Origin: an uncultured Pelagibacteraceae bacterium
GTDB lineage: Bacteria; Pseudomonadota; Alphaproteobacteria; Pelagibacterales; Pelagibacteraceae
Reading direction: 5' to 3'
Assembly (NCBI GenBank): GCA_902592375.1
Contig: CACJEG010000003.1
Coordinates: 85,327 to 149,326, forward strand
DNA: 64,000 nucleotides
Part shown: in pieces, positions 30,189 through 40,029 of the stretch
Layout of the letters: every line of letters starts with the position of its first letter
Numbering within the stretch: the stretch's first letter is position 1
Made by a program: the position numbers and the translations under genes
Notes under the pieces: model-generated
Told to the model about the DNA's origin: nothing
Database searches by the model: none
The model's input: only the letters and a program-made list of their open reading frames with translations

Positions 30189-32264
30189 ATGAAAGTACCA
30201 CAACTTAAAAAAAAACTAGAGATAAAAACTTGTCACAATATTGATTGGGAAGACAATTACAGCTGGATTCATCAAGATAATATTTTGGAAGTTCTCAGAG
30301 ATAAAAGCAAGTTAGATCCTGAAGTGAAAAAATATTTAGAAGATGAAAATGCTTACACAGATCATCATTTAAAAGATACAAAAGATATTCAAAAAAAATT
30401 ATTCGATGAAATTAAAGGAAGAATTAAATTAGATGATGAATCTTTGCCCTATAAAGATCACACCTATGAGTATTGGACAAAAACTACAACAACAGGAAAT
30501 TATTCCATAAAACTTAGAAAAAAAATTGGTTCAGAAAATATTGAGGAAATATGGAATGGAGATCAAGAAAAAGAAAAACTTAAAACTGAATATTTTGGGG
30601 TTGGAGATTTAGAAGTAAGTAATAATGATAAATATCTTGGGTACTCTTTAGATCTTAAGGGTTCTGAATATTATACAATTTATTTAAGAGATATAAAAAC
30701 AAACAAAATTATTTCAAAAGAAATTACGGAAACATCAGGGGGAATAACATTTAGTCTAGATGATAAATATATTTTTTATTCTAAACTTGATGAAAATCAT
30801 AGAGCAAGAACAATATACAGGCACAAAATAGGAGATTTTGAGGCCAAAGATGAATTAATATTTGAGGAGAAAAGCGAGGCTTTTACAGTAGGAATTGGAA
30901 AAAGCTCAGATGAAAAATATTTTTTTATAAATACTTCTGACCATAATACTTCAGAACAATATTACTTTAAATCAGATGAATTAAATCCATCTCCAAAACT
31001 GATTATTAAAAGAGAAAGAGGTGTTCTATATTCTGTTAATTCATGGGATGGTAAATTTTATAATCATACAAATAAAAATGCTGAAGACTTTAAAATTGAT
31101 ATTTGTGACAATTTAGAAAATCAAAATTGGAAAGCATATATTCCAGCAAAAGATGAAGTTTTAATTGGTGGATTAACATTCCTTAAAAATTGGATTATTC
31201 GTGGTGAAACATCAGATGCACTAGATAAATTATTTGTCAAAAATATTTCTACGAATAAAGAAGAAGAATTAGTTTTCTCTGATGAGTCTGTTTATGTTCC
31301 AGGAGTGAGCTTAACTCAAAAAGATAGAAATACTGATGAAGTTTATTTAGGATACTCATCGCCCAAAACTCCTTCTAGAGTATTTAAATATAATTTAAGA
31401 ACAAAATCTAAAGAACTTGTTAAAGAGCAAGAGATCCCATCTGGTCATAATAAAGATGATTATATTGTTGAGAGAGTTGAGTTTAAATCTCATGACGGAA
31501 GAATGGTTCCATTAACAATTACTAGACACAAAAAAACAAAAATTGATGGGTCTGCAAATGTTTTATTATATGGATATGGGTCTTATGGAAATTCTATGTC
31601 ACCAAGTTTCTCTTCCACAAGATTAAGTCTTATCAATAGGGATATAATTTGGGCGACAGCTCACATTAGAGGTGGTATGGAAAAAGGGATGAAATGGTGG
31701 AAAGAGGGAAAATTAACAAACAAAAAAAATACTTTTGAAGATTATATTTACGCAGCAAAATATTTAATTGAAAAGAATTATACTTCAAAAGGAAATATTA
31801 TTGGAATGGGTGGATCGGCTGGAGGATTATTGATGGGAGCTGTAGTCAATCAATCTCCTGAATTATTTTTAGGAATTATCATGGCTGTTCCTTTTGTGGA
31901 TTCTTTAACAACAAATCTTGATCATTCTTTACCTTTAACTGTGGGAGAATTTGACGAATTTGGAAATGCAAAAGAGAATAAAGAACACTTTGATTATATT
32001 TTTTCATATGCGCCCTACAACAATATTAAAAAAATGGATTATCCACATATTTTTATTACAACAAGTTTAAGTGATAATAGAGTTTTATTTGATGAACCTG
32101 CAAAGTTCACAGCAAAACTTAGAGACTATAAAACAGATAATAATTTACTTCTTTTAAAAACCGAAATGAATGCTGGTCATGGTGGAAAATCAGGAAGAGA
32201 TGGCGCAATAGAAGAAATTGCGATTGATTATGCATTTGCATTAAAAATTTCAAATAAAATTTAG
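30189..32264 (+). CDS. ptrB: oligopeptidase B (prolyl oligopeptidase family, S9A)
   Basis: GMGGSAGGLLMGAVVNQ nucleophile region, YGSYG, NAGHGG catalytic His. Confidence 0.93.
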   Translation: MKVPQLKKKLEIKTCHNIDWEDNYSWIHQDNILEVLRDKSKLDPEVKKYLEDENAYTDHHLKDTKDIQKKLFDEIKGRIKLDDESLPYKDHTYEYWTKTTTTGNYSIKLRKKIGSENIEEIWNGDQEKEKLKTEYFGVGDLEVSNNDKYLGYSLDLKGSEYYTIYLRDIKTNKIISKEITETSGGITFSLDDKYIFYSKLDENHRARTIYRHKIGDFEAKDELIFEEKSEAFTVGIGKSSDEKYFFINTSDHNTSEQYYFKSDELNPSPKLIIKRERGVLYSVNSWDGKFYNHTNKNAEDFKIDICDNLENQNWKAYIPAKDEVLIGGLTFLKNWIIRGETSDALDKLFVKNISTNKEEELVFSDESVYVPGVSLTQKDRNTDEVYLGYSSPKTPSRVFKYNLRTKSKELVKEQEIPSGHNKDDYIVERVEFKSHDGRMVPLTITRHKKTKIDGSANVLLYGYGSYGNSMSPSFSSTRLSLINRDIIWATAHIRGGMEKGMKWWKEGKLTNKKNTFEDYIYAAKYLIEKNYTSKGNIIGMGGSAGGLLMGAVVNQSPELFLGIIMAVPFVDSLTTNLDHSLPLTVGEFDEFGNAKENKEHFDYIFSYAPYNNIKKMDYPHIFITTSLSDNRVLFDEPAKFTAKLRDYKTDNNLLLLKTEMNAGHGGKSGRDGAIEEIAIDYAFALKISNKI

Positions 32265-32276
32265 TACATATTCAAT

Positions 32277-32304
32277 CTTGAAAAAAAAAAATTAATTCCC
32301 ATAT
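32277..32304 (+). promoter_or_regulatory. candidate sigma32-type promoter for hsp20
   Basis: CTTGAAA (32277) - 14 nt - CCCATAT (32298-32304). Confidence 0.65.
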
Positions 32305-32307
32305 AAG

Positions 32308-32369
32308 TTAGGTAAGTCGCCTAATGGGGCTTGCATAAATAAACTTGCTTAAAAAAGGAGGATATTATG
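32308..32369 (+). promoter_or_regulatory. candidate ROSE-like RNA thermometer in the hsp20 5' UTR
   Basis: UUAGG/CCUAA hairpin (32308-32324) plus CUUGCUU (32344-32350) pairing AAGGAGG SD (32355-32361) with one internal G-G mismatch. Confidence 0.6.
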
Positions 32370-32813
32370 ACAAGTAAGGATCTATCTATATTTAACTCAC
32401 TTAGACCTTTTTCAATTGGTTTTGATGATATGTTCGACCAATTCGAAAATATGTTAGGAAATGGAAATTTGACGATGCAGTCAAATTATCCACCATACAA
32501 CATCCGAAAGACAGGTAAAGACAACTATGCAATTGAAGTAGCATTGGCTGGCTTTAGCAAAAAAGACGTTGAGGTTGAGTTCGAGGACAATTTATTAACA
32601 GTTAGAACAAAACAAGTTAATAAGTCTGAGGACAGTGATGTAAATGGAGAAATTATTCATAAAGGGATTTCTCAAAGACAATTTGCAAGATCATTCACTA
32701 TAGCTGATGATGTAAAAGTTAATGGTGCTGAGCTTAAAGATGGTCTTTTAACAATATCTTGTGAAAGAATAATTCCAGAACATAAAAAAAAGAAGCTTAT
32801 TGAAATTAAATAA
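32367..32813 (+). CDS. Hsp20/alpha-crystallin small heat-shock protein (IbpA-like)
   Basis: FDQFENML, YPPYNIRKTGKDNYAIEVALAGF, alpha-crystallin domain. Confidence 0.95.
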   Translation: MTSKDLSIFNSLRPFSIGFDDMFDQFENMLGNGNLTMQSNYPPYNIRKTGKDNYAIEVALAGFSKKDVEVEFEDNLLTVRTKQVNKSEDSDVNGEIIHKGISQRQFARSFTIADDVKVNGAELKDGLLTISCERIIPEHKKKKLIEIK

Positions 32814-32826
32814 GTCTTAAACCTTG

Positions 32827-32856
32827 CTTGTGGGGATTTCTCCCCACAAGTTTAAA
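32827..32856. terminator. probable bidirectional terminator
   Basis: CTTGTGGGGA-TTTC-TCCCCACAAG 10-bp perfect stem between convergent hsp20 and permease genes. Confidence 0.8.
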
Positions 32857-32860
32857 TTAA

Positions 32861-34183
32861 TTATTTCTTTGCCATTATAGCATTTAAAACAAATGCTAAT
32901 AATCCAGCAGGTATAAGTCCAGTTGTTAACAGTAGTTTTAAACTTATTCCAAAATCTGGAATATTTTTCACAAAGTCTGGTAACAATGACATTCCAATTC
33001 CAAAAGACAAAGAAAGAGCTAAGATTAATAAATTTCTTTGATCCATTTCTGCCCTTGAAATCAATTTAATACCAGCAGCTACAATCATCCCAAACATAAT
33101 GATTGCTGCTCCACCAATCACCGACTCTGGCATTGCTGCGATTATTCCACCTAATTTTGGAAATAATCCCATTAGAACTAATACTATTCCTGCAATAGTT
33201 CCAACGTGCCTACTTACCACTCCTGTAAACGCAACTAGTCCAGCATTTTGTGAATAGGATGTATTTGGCATCGCATTAAATATTGCACCAAATGCAGTAC
33301 CAACACCATCTGCCATAATTCCACCTGATATTTCTTTATCCGTTGCTTCTCGTTTAGCACCACCCATTGTAGTAGCACTTATGTCTCCAATTGTTTCAAT
33401 CGTTGTAACAATTGACATAAACAACATTAGAATTATTGCACCAGGCACAAAATCAATTCCATATTGAAGTGGCATTGGAAATGCAAACCATGATGCAGAT
33501 GCAATTTTACCATAGTTAACCATTCCTAGTGCTGCTGCAACTATGAAGCCAGCTACTATTCCAATCAAAATTGAAGCTGCAGAAGCCATTCCTTTACCTC
33601 TAAGATTGAAAAAGATAGCAACTATGAACACTGAAGCGGCAACCGTTAAATGATTTGCATTTGCAAAGATTTCAGGTTTATTATTCATTAACCATCCACC
33701 TCCACCTGCATACATAAAACCGACTTTAAGCAAACTAAATCCAATCATTAGCACAACTATACCTGTGACTAATGGTGGGAATAGATGTCTTATTGGTTTT
33801 AAAACTTTTCCAATGAAAATTTGAAAAATTCCTCCAATGAACGCTGCTGTAAATACTGCACCTAATCCTGCTGCTTTAAATGGTAGCATGATTGGTATAA
33901 ATGCAAAACTGGTTCCTTGAACAATAGGAAGTCTTGCACCAATTTCTTTGTATCCAACTGTTTGGATAATTGTTGCAACTCCCGCAACAAACAAAGCCAT
34001 TTGTATCAAAAATATTTTTTGTTCAGGCGTTTGACCAAAAACTCCAGCCACAATTATAGGAACAGTTATATTACCAGCAAACATTGCTAGTACGTGCTGA
34101 ATTCCTAAAGGTATGGATTTATTTAATGGAAGTTTTTTATCCGGACTGTTTGTAGAGCCCACTTTTGTTTTTCTTGAAGCCAT
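32861..34183 (-). CDS. NCS2 family xanthine/uracil permease
   Basis: IQHVLAMFAGNITVPIIVA, about 12 hydrophobic segments, NAMPNTSYSQNAGLVAFTGV motif. Confidence 0.92.
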   Translation of the reverse strand: MASRKTKVGSTNSPDKKLPLNKSIPLGIQHVLAMFAGNITVPIIVAGVFGQTPEQKIFLIQMALFVAGVATIIQTVGYKEIGARLPIVQGTSFAFIPIMLPFKAAGLGAVFTAAFIGGIFQIFIGKVLKPIRHLFPPLVTGIVVLMIGFSLLKVGFMYAGGGGWLMNNKPEIFANANHLTVAASVFIVAIFFNLRGKGMASAASILIGIVAGFIVAAALGMVNYGKIASASWFAFPMPLQYGIDFVPGAIILMLFMSIVTTIETIGDISATTMGGAKREATDKEISGGIMADGVGTAFGAIFNAMPNTSYSQNAGLVAFTGVVSRHVGTIAGIVLVLMGLFPKLGGIIAAMPESVIGGAAIIMFGMIVAAGIKLISRAEMDQRNLLILALSLSFGIGMSLLPDFVKNIPDFGISLKLLLTTGLIPAGLLAFVLNAIMAKK

Positions 34184-34320
34184 ATAACCTCCGTCGTTAA
34201 CTAAATAGACGTTACATTATTGGCTATGAATTAATATAAAAAAACTGATTACTTTAGAACAACTCCACTTTAGATAGTAAAAAAAACCTATAATGAGCAG
34301 ATTTATTTAAATTAATAAAT

Positions 34321-34626
34321 TTAAAAGCAACCGTTTGAAACAAAACCCACAACTATATTTTCTGAATTTATTTCAAACCTACGTTCACATGGAACAAGGT
34401 ATTTTTTACTATTATAAACTAGCTCAAAATTCCCTTTAGCATTTTTAAAGTCTTCGTCTGGTTTTCCAAGCTCCATCTGAAGTTCACTAGCTGATTTTCC
34501 AAGGAATTTACTTAATTTTTCATTTTCTTTTTCAACAATTGCATCTGTTTTATCTTTAACAGTTTGACACCCTGAAAAAAAAATTAATACAATTACAAGA
34601 CTTATTGCTGATTTTAATTTTGACAT
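34321..34626 (-). CDS. small lipoprotein (SmpA-like fold possible)
   Basis: Signal peptide with lipobox FFSGC; LGKPDEDFKNAKGNFELVY. Confidence 0.6.
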   Translation of the reverse strand: MSKLKSAISLVIVLIFFSGCQTVKDKTDAIVEKENEKLSKFLGKSASELQMELGKPDEDFKNAKGNFELVYNSKKYLVPCERRFEINSENIVVGFVSNGCF

Positions 34627-34752
34627 AAGTTCAAATTAACATTTTTTGTTTCATAAATTATTAACTTTTAAGTTGTATAAATAATTTATTTCTTATTACT
34701 TTTAAGTTTAATTATAGTACCAATTGTGTTCTTTATTTGATGGTTCAAGCAT

Positions 34753-35343
34753 ATGAATGAAAAAACCCTAGAAAAGATACTAAATATATTTTTAAAAGAA
34801 GTTTTACCCTTAACTGAAAAAGGTGTTGCTAAAGGTAGTAAAATATTTGGTGCCGCAATAATTAAAAAAGAAGATTTATCTCTTGTAGTTGCAGAAACAA
34901 ACAATGAAATAGAAAATCCATTATGGCATGGAGAAATGCATACTCTTAAAAAATTTTATGAATTAGATCCAAATACAAGACCAAAAGAAAAAGACTGCAT
35001 GTTCTTAAGTTCACATGAGCCTTGTAGTATGTGTTTGAGTGCAATCACATTTTCTGGATTTGATAATTTTTATTATTTGTTTCCGTATATTGCCACAAAT
35101 AATGAATTTAATATTCCACACGATTTAAATATACTCAAAGAAGTATTTAAAATTAATGATGGAGAATATAATAAAGAAAATTCCTATTGGAAAAGTCGAA
35201 ATATAAACTTACTTATTGAAAATTTACCTACTTCAAAAAAAGAAAATATTTTAAAACAATTAGACGAAATTAAAAAAAAATATCAAATTTTATCAAATCA
35301 ATATCAGGAAAATAAGGATGGAAATTCTATACCATTAAATTAA
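34753..35343 (+). CDS. cytidine/deoxycytidylate deaminase-fold protein (purine/nucleoside deaminase?)
   Basis: WHGEMHT (HxE) and SHEPCSMCLSAI (PCxxC) zinc ligands; upstream of purine-type ABC transporter. Confidence 0.8.
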   Translation: MNEKTLEKILNIFLKEVLPLTEKGVAKGSKIFGAAIIKKEDLSLVVAETNNEIENPLWHGEMHTLKKFYELDPNTRPKEKDCMFLSSHEPCSMCLSAITFSGFDNFYYLFPYIATNNEFNIPHDLNILKEVFKINDGEYNKENSYWKSRNINLLIENLPTSKKENILKQLDEIKKKYQILSNQYQENKDGNSIPLN

Positions 35344-35346
35344 GAA

Positions 35347-36837
35347 ATGAATACAAACCTTAAAATTTCAAATGTAACTAAAATATATCCTGGGTGTGTT
35401 GCAAACGATAATGTTTCGCTAGAGTTTAATAGTGGTAAAATTTATGCTCTTCTTGGAGAAAATGGTGCTGGAAAATCTACACTAGTTAAAATTCTATCAG
35501 GCGTCATAATTCCTGATGAAGGTGAAATTTATTTAAATAAAAATAATCTAAAGCTTAATTCTCCATTAGATGCAAAAAAAAATGATATTGGAATGGTATT
35601 CCAACATTTTAATCTTTTTGAAACTTTGTCCGTATTTGAAAACTTAATAATAGACTCAGATGAACAAAGGGAAAGTTTAAGAGAAAAAATTGATTCAATT
35701 ATGAAAAAATATAATTTTTCAATTGATCTTGATATTCCTGTTCTAAATCTGTCAGCAGGTCAAAAACAGAAAGTGGAAATAATTAGATGTCTGATAAGAA
35801 ATCCAAAAGTTTTAATTATGGATGAGCCAACATCAGTATTAACAGAGCAAGAAACAAGTGAATTATTCTTATCTTTGAAAAAATTTTCAGAAGAAGGAAT
35901 TTTAATTATTTATATAACCCATAAATTAAAGGAAGTTATGCAGCTTTGTGATGAAGTTGCTGTAATGAGAAGAGGAAAATTAGTTTCTGTAAGTGAAATA
36001 AAGAATGAAAATATTGAGTCACTTGCCAACAAAATGGTGGGTCAGAACCTTAAAACAATTAAGAAAAAAAAAGCAAAAACTTCATCAGATCAATTGATTA
36101 AGATAACTAATCTTAATTTTACAAGTGAAGATCCTTTTGAAACAAACTTAATGGATATTAATTTTTCTGTTAATCGAGGTGAATGTTTAGGAATTGCTGG
36201 TATATCAGGAAACGGTCAAAGTGAATTATTTCAAGTATTAAGTGGTGAAATTATATCAGACAAGAATTGCATAGAATTTAATAATAATTACATAGGAGAT
36301 TTAGATCCTCAAGAGAGAAGAGAATATTTGATGGCCTTTTCTCCAGAAGATAGACTTGAGCAGGCTGCAATTCCACAAATGAAAATTTTTGAAAATGTGG
36401 CTCTAAACAATTTTAAATCATCAAATTTTTTTAATAATGGATTAATTAACGAAAACAAAATTAAGGAACATTCAAAAAAAATAATTTCGGACTTTAATGT
36501 TAATACAGATAACATAGAGTTAAAAAGTCAATTTTTGTCAGGAGGAAATCTACAGAAATTAATTATTGGAAGAGAGTTAATAACATCTCCAGATTTATTA
36601 ATTTGCTTTAATCCAACTTGGGGTTTAGATGTTGGAGCCATAAATTATATTCACGAAACATTGATTAAAATCAATGAACAAAATAAATCAATTATATTAA
36701 TATCTACAGACACTGATGAGTTATTAAAATTAAGTGACAAAATTTCAGTAATTCATAAAGGAAAATTGTCAAAAATTATGAATGCTGAAGAAGTAACCTC
36801 TGAAAAACTTGGGATACTAATGGGAGGAGTAAATTGA
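35347..36837 (+). CDS. ABC transporter ATP-binding protein, two NBDs (BMP-type purine nucleoside importer)
   Basis: GENGAGKSTLVKILSG; two ABC domains; followed by two permeases and BMP protein. Confidence 0.92.
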   Translation: MNTNLKISNVTKIYPGCVANDNVSLEFNSGKIYALLGENGAGKSTLVKILSGVIIPDEGEIYLNKNNLKLNSPLDAKKNDIGMVFQHFNLFETLSVFENLIIDSDEQRESLREKIDSIMKKYNFSIDLDIPVLNLSAGQKQKVEIIRCLIRNPKVLIMDEPTSVLTEQETSELFLSLKKFSEEGILIIYITHKLKEVMQLCDEVAVMRRGKLVSVSEIKNENIESLANKMVGQNLKTIKKKKAKTSSDQLIKITNLNFTSEDPFETNLMDINFSVNRGECLGIAGISGNGQSELFQVLSGEIISDKNCIEFNNNYIGDLDPQERREYLMAFSPEDRLEQAAIPQMKIFENVALNNFKSSNFFNNGLINENKIKEHSKKIISDFNVNTDNIELKSQFLSGGNLQKLIIGRELITSPDLLICFNPTWGLDVGAINYIHETLIKINEQNKSIILISTDTDELLKLSDKISVIHKGKLSKIMNAEEVTSEKLGILMGGVN

Positions 36838-37898
36838 TCAAAATCGTAAAAAGAGATCAACCATCAAGAGCTATTTTTTTCTTTACACCTGTGTTAGCTA
36901 TTTTTCTAACATTAGTAGCGGGAGGTTTGATTTTTTTTATTTTAGGTTTTAAACCATTTGAAGCTCTAAAATTTTTTTTCATAGTTCCAATTGCAGATAA
37001 ATATGGTTTCAGCGAATTACTATTAAAAGCTACACCGCTTTGTTTAATAGCAATCGGTTTATCTTTTTGTTTTAAAAGTAATAACTGGAATATTGGAGCT
37101 GAAGGTCAATTAACTTTCGGGGCGATAGTTTCTGGAGGAGTAGCATTATTGTTTTATGAACAGGAAGGGTTTTACATTCTTCCAATAGTAATTTTAGCTG
37201 GTGCAATTGGTGGTATGCTGTATGCATCAATACCGGCAATCTTAAAAACTTACTTTAATACAAATGAAATATTAGTAAGTCTTATGTTGGTATATGTTTC
37301 AAAATTAATTTTGGACTATCTTGTTGTTGGTCCTTGGAGCAATCCAGAAGGATTTAATTTTCCTGAAACTAGACAGTTCAGTGACTCTGCTAAACTTCCG
37401 TTGTTATTTGAAGGACTAAGAATTCACGCAGGAATATTTTTAGCTTTAGCTGCAGTGATTGTCAGTTGGTTTGTTTTTTATAAAACATATTTAGGGTTCC
37501 AAATGAAAGTTTCAGGTTTTAGTTTAAAGACAGCAAAATATGCAGGTTACAAAGGTAAAAAAATGATCATCCTCGTTTTTTTAATAAGTGGTGCTTGCGC
37601 AGGTTTAGCTGGAGTTGGAGAAATAACTGGTCCTATCGGACAGCTTCATAGAGAAATTTCTCCAGATTATGGTTTTACTGCTATAATTGTAGCGTTTTTG
37701 GGGCGTTTACATCCTGTTGGTATCATCTTTGCATCTCTAGTTGTTGCAATAACTTATCTGGGTGCTGAAACAGCTCAAATATTTATGCAAATACCTAAAT
37801 ATACTGGTCAAGTTTTTCAAGGAATGATTTTATTTTTTCTTCTTGCATCAGATTATTTACTTTTTTTCAAAATTAAATTTATAGGTTCAAAAAAATGA
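36834..37898 (+). CDS. ABC transporter permease (YufP-like)
   Basis: Hydrophobic permease, NWNIGAEGQLTFGA motif; TTG start overlapping upstream TGA. Confidence 0.9.
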   Translation: MIKIVKRDQPSRAIFFFTPVLAIFLTLVAGGLIFFILGFKPFEALKFFFIVPIADKYGFSELLLKATPLCLIAIGLSFCFKSNNWNIGAEGQLTFGAIVSGGVALLFYEQEGFYILPIVILAGAIGGMLYASIPAILKTYFNTNEILVSLMLVYVSKLILDYLVVGPWSNPEGFNFPETRQFSDSAKLPLLFEGLRIHAGIFLALAAVIVSWFVFYKTYLGFQMKVSGFSLKTAKYAGYKGKKMIILVFLISGACAGLAGVGEITGPIGQLHREISPDYGFTAIIVAFLGRLHPVGIIFASLVVAITYLGAETAQIFMQIPKYTGQVFQGMILFFLLASDYLLFFKIKFIGSKK

Positions 37899-38827
37899 TC
37901 ATCGATATAAATTTTATTGGACTGATAATTGCATCAATCATGGCCTCTGCTGTGCCTTTGATTTTAGCTTCTTGTGGTGAACTAATTACAGAAAGGTCTG
38001 GAGTTTTAAACCTTGGTGTTGAAGGAATGATGATCATTGGTGCTATTTCAGGTTTCGCATTAATGACCGTTACAGGAAGTTTAATTATTGCAATTTTTGG
38101 AGCAATGTTAGCTGGAGTTTTAATCTCAACTATTTTTGCATTCCTGACACAAACATTAATCACAAATCATGTCGCTACTGGTTTAGCTCTTACTATATTT
38201 GGAATTGGAATATCAGCGATGATAGGAAAAAATTTTGTAGGTATTCCCGGAAAAGAATTTCCTGTTTTATTTGAAAATTTAAAAGATACAATACCACTTA
38301 TAGGTCCAATATTATTTGGACATTCAATTGTTTTTTATTTTGCTTTTACCCTTCCCTTCATAACTAGCTATTTTTTAAAAAAAACGAAAATTGGGTTAAT
38401 TGTAAGAGCTGTAGGAGACTCACCAGAGTCTGCATCTAATCAAGGAATAAATGTTAGGCTAGTTCGTTACCTATGTATTCTTTACGGAGGCGCAATGAGT
38501 GGACTTGCTGGTGCATATTTATCAATGATTTACACTCCACAGTGGATTGAAAATATGACAGGTGGAAGAGGTTGGATCGCATTAGCTCTGGTGGTTTTCT
38601 CAACATGGAACCCAATTAAAATTTTGATTGGTGCTATGATTTTTGGTGGCTTAACAATTATTCAATTTCATATGCAAGCAATTGGAGTAAGAATTCCTGT
38701 ACAATTTTTAACAGCTCTACCTTACATCGTTACAATAATAGTTTTAGTTGTAATTTCTCGTGATAGTAGAAAAATTAGGCTAAGTACTCCTAGTTCTCTG
38801 GGGAAATCTTTTCATAAAGACAATTAA
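37895..38827 (+). CDS. ABC transporter permease (YufQ-like)
   Basis: ERSGVLNLGVEGMMIIGA motif; ATGA overlap with upstream gene. Confidence 0.9.
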   Translation: MIIDINFIGLIIASIMASAVPLILASCGELITERSGVLNLGVEGMMIIGAISGFALMTVTGSLIIAIFGAMLAGVLISTIFAFLTQTLITNHVATGLALTIFGIGISAMIGKNFVGIPGKEFPVLFENLKDTIPLIGPILFGHSIVFYFAFTLPFITSYFLKKTKIGLIVRAVGDSPESASNQGINVRLVRYLCILYGGAMSGLAGAYLSMIYTPQWIENMTGGRGWIALALVVFSTWNPIKILIGAMIFGGLTIIQFHMQAIGVRIPVQFLTALPYIVTIIVLVVISRDSRKIRLSTPSSLGKSFHKDN

Positions 38828-38905
38828 TTCAAAAATAATTATTTTTTTTTAGATAATTTAATCTAAATTTAAATTTATTAAAAAATCAAAAGGGGAAATA
38901 AATTT

Positions 38906-39976
38906 ATGCATAAAATATTTATTCGTTCTTTCGTCTCTTCTTTAGTTTTATTATTTACATTGACTGTAACTGCAATAGCAAAGGATGTGAAAGCAGCGTT
39001 CGTTTATATTGGTCCAACTGGTGACCATGGATGGACATATCAGCATGATGTGGGTAGAAAAGCTGTTGAAGCTGCCGGATTTAAAACAACTTACGTAGAA
39101 GGTGTTCCAGAAAGTGCTGATGCTGAGAGGGTTCTTAGACAATTAGCTAATTCTGGTCATGACATTATCTTTACAACTAGTTTTGGATATATGAATCCAA
39201 CTAACAAAGTTGCAAAAGAGTTTCCAAATGTAAAATTTGAACATGCTACAGGATACAAAAGAGAACATGCAAATGTTTCAACATACGCAGCTAGATTCTA
39301 TGAAGGTAGAACTATCTTAGGAACAATTGCTGGAACTATGACAAAATCAAATGTTATTGGTTATGTTGCATCTTTTCCAATTCCTGAAGTTATCAGAGGT
39401 ATCAATTCATTTACTTTAGCAGCTCAAAAAGTAAACCCAAATATTAAAACTAAAATTGTTTGGGCTTTCACTTGGTACGATCCAGGTAAAGAAGCAGAGG
39501 CAGCAAAAGCTTTAATCGATCAAGGTGCTGATGTAATTGCTCAACATACAGATAGTACTGCTATTGTTCAAATGGCTGAAAAAGCTGGAGTATATGCTTT
39601 TGGACAAGCAAGTGATATGGACAAGTTTGCTCCTAAAGCTGTATTGACTTCAGTTGAAAACAATTGGGGGCCATATTACGTGGACAGAGTTAAAGCTGTT
39701 GCGAACGGTACATGGAATCAAAAAGATACTTGGCATGGTATTGGAGATGGTATGGTTGTGATATCAGATTTAGATTCACAAATGCCAGCTGACCTAAGAT
39801 CAAAAGTTAAAAAACTTCAAGCAGATTTAGCATCTGGAAAAGTTCATTCTTTCACAGGACCAATTTATGACCAGAAAGGTAATTTAATGGTAGCAGAAGG
39901 AAAAACTGCAGATGATGGAATGCTTGCAGGAATGATGACTTACGTTAAAGGTGTTGAAGGAGATATACCTAAGTAA
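38906..39976 (+). CDS. BMP family basic membrane/nucleoside-type substrate-binding protein
   Basis: Signal peptide; AAFVYIGPTGDHGWTYQHDVGRKAVE, TTSFGYMNPTNKVAKEFPNVKFEHATG. Confidence 0.93.
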   Translation: MHKIFIRSFVSSLVLLFTLTVTAIAKDVKAAFVYIGPTGDHGWTYQHDVGRKAVEAAGFKTTYVEGVPESADAERVLRQLANSGHDIIFTTSFGYMNPTNKVAKEFPNVKFEHATGYKREHANVSTYAARFYEGRTILGTIAGTMTKSNVIGYVASFPIPEVIRGINSFTLAAQKVNPNIKTKIVWAFTWYDPGKEAEAAKALIDQGADVIAQHTDSTAIVQMAEKAGVYAFGQASDMDKFAPKAVLTSVENNWGPYYVDRVKAVANGTWNQKDTWHGIGDGMVVISDLDSQMPADLRSKVKKLQADLASGKVHSFTGPIYDQKGNLMVAEGKTADDGMLAGMMTYVKGVEGDIPK

Positions 39977-40000
39977 TCAATTTCCAATTTAAAAAATTTA

Positions 40001-40029
40001 AAAGGCCGGTTTTTTAACTGGCCTTTTTT
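40001..40029 (+). terminator. rho-independent terminator after BMP gene
   Basis: AAAGGCCGGTT...AACTGGCCTTT stem (one G-T) plus T-run. Confidence 0.88.

Noticed and set aside
34184-34320. Possible purine/xanthine riboswitch upstream of the NCS2 permease
   Set aside because: Read on the minus strand, the leader lacks recognisable purine-riboswitch core sequences; only a weak CGTC/GACG hairpin near the SD. Infernal search with purine, 2'-dG and NMT1 (xanthine) models would decide.
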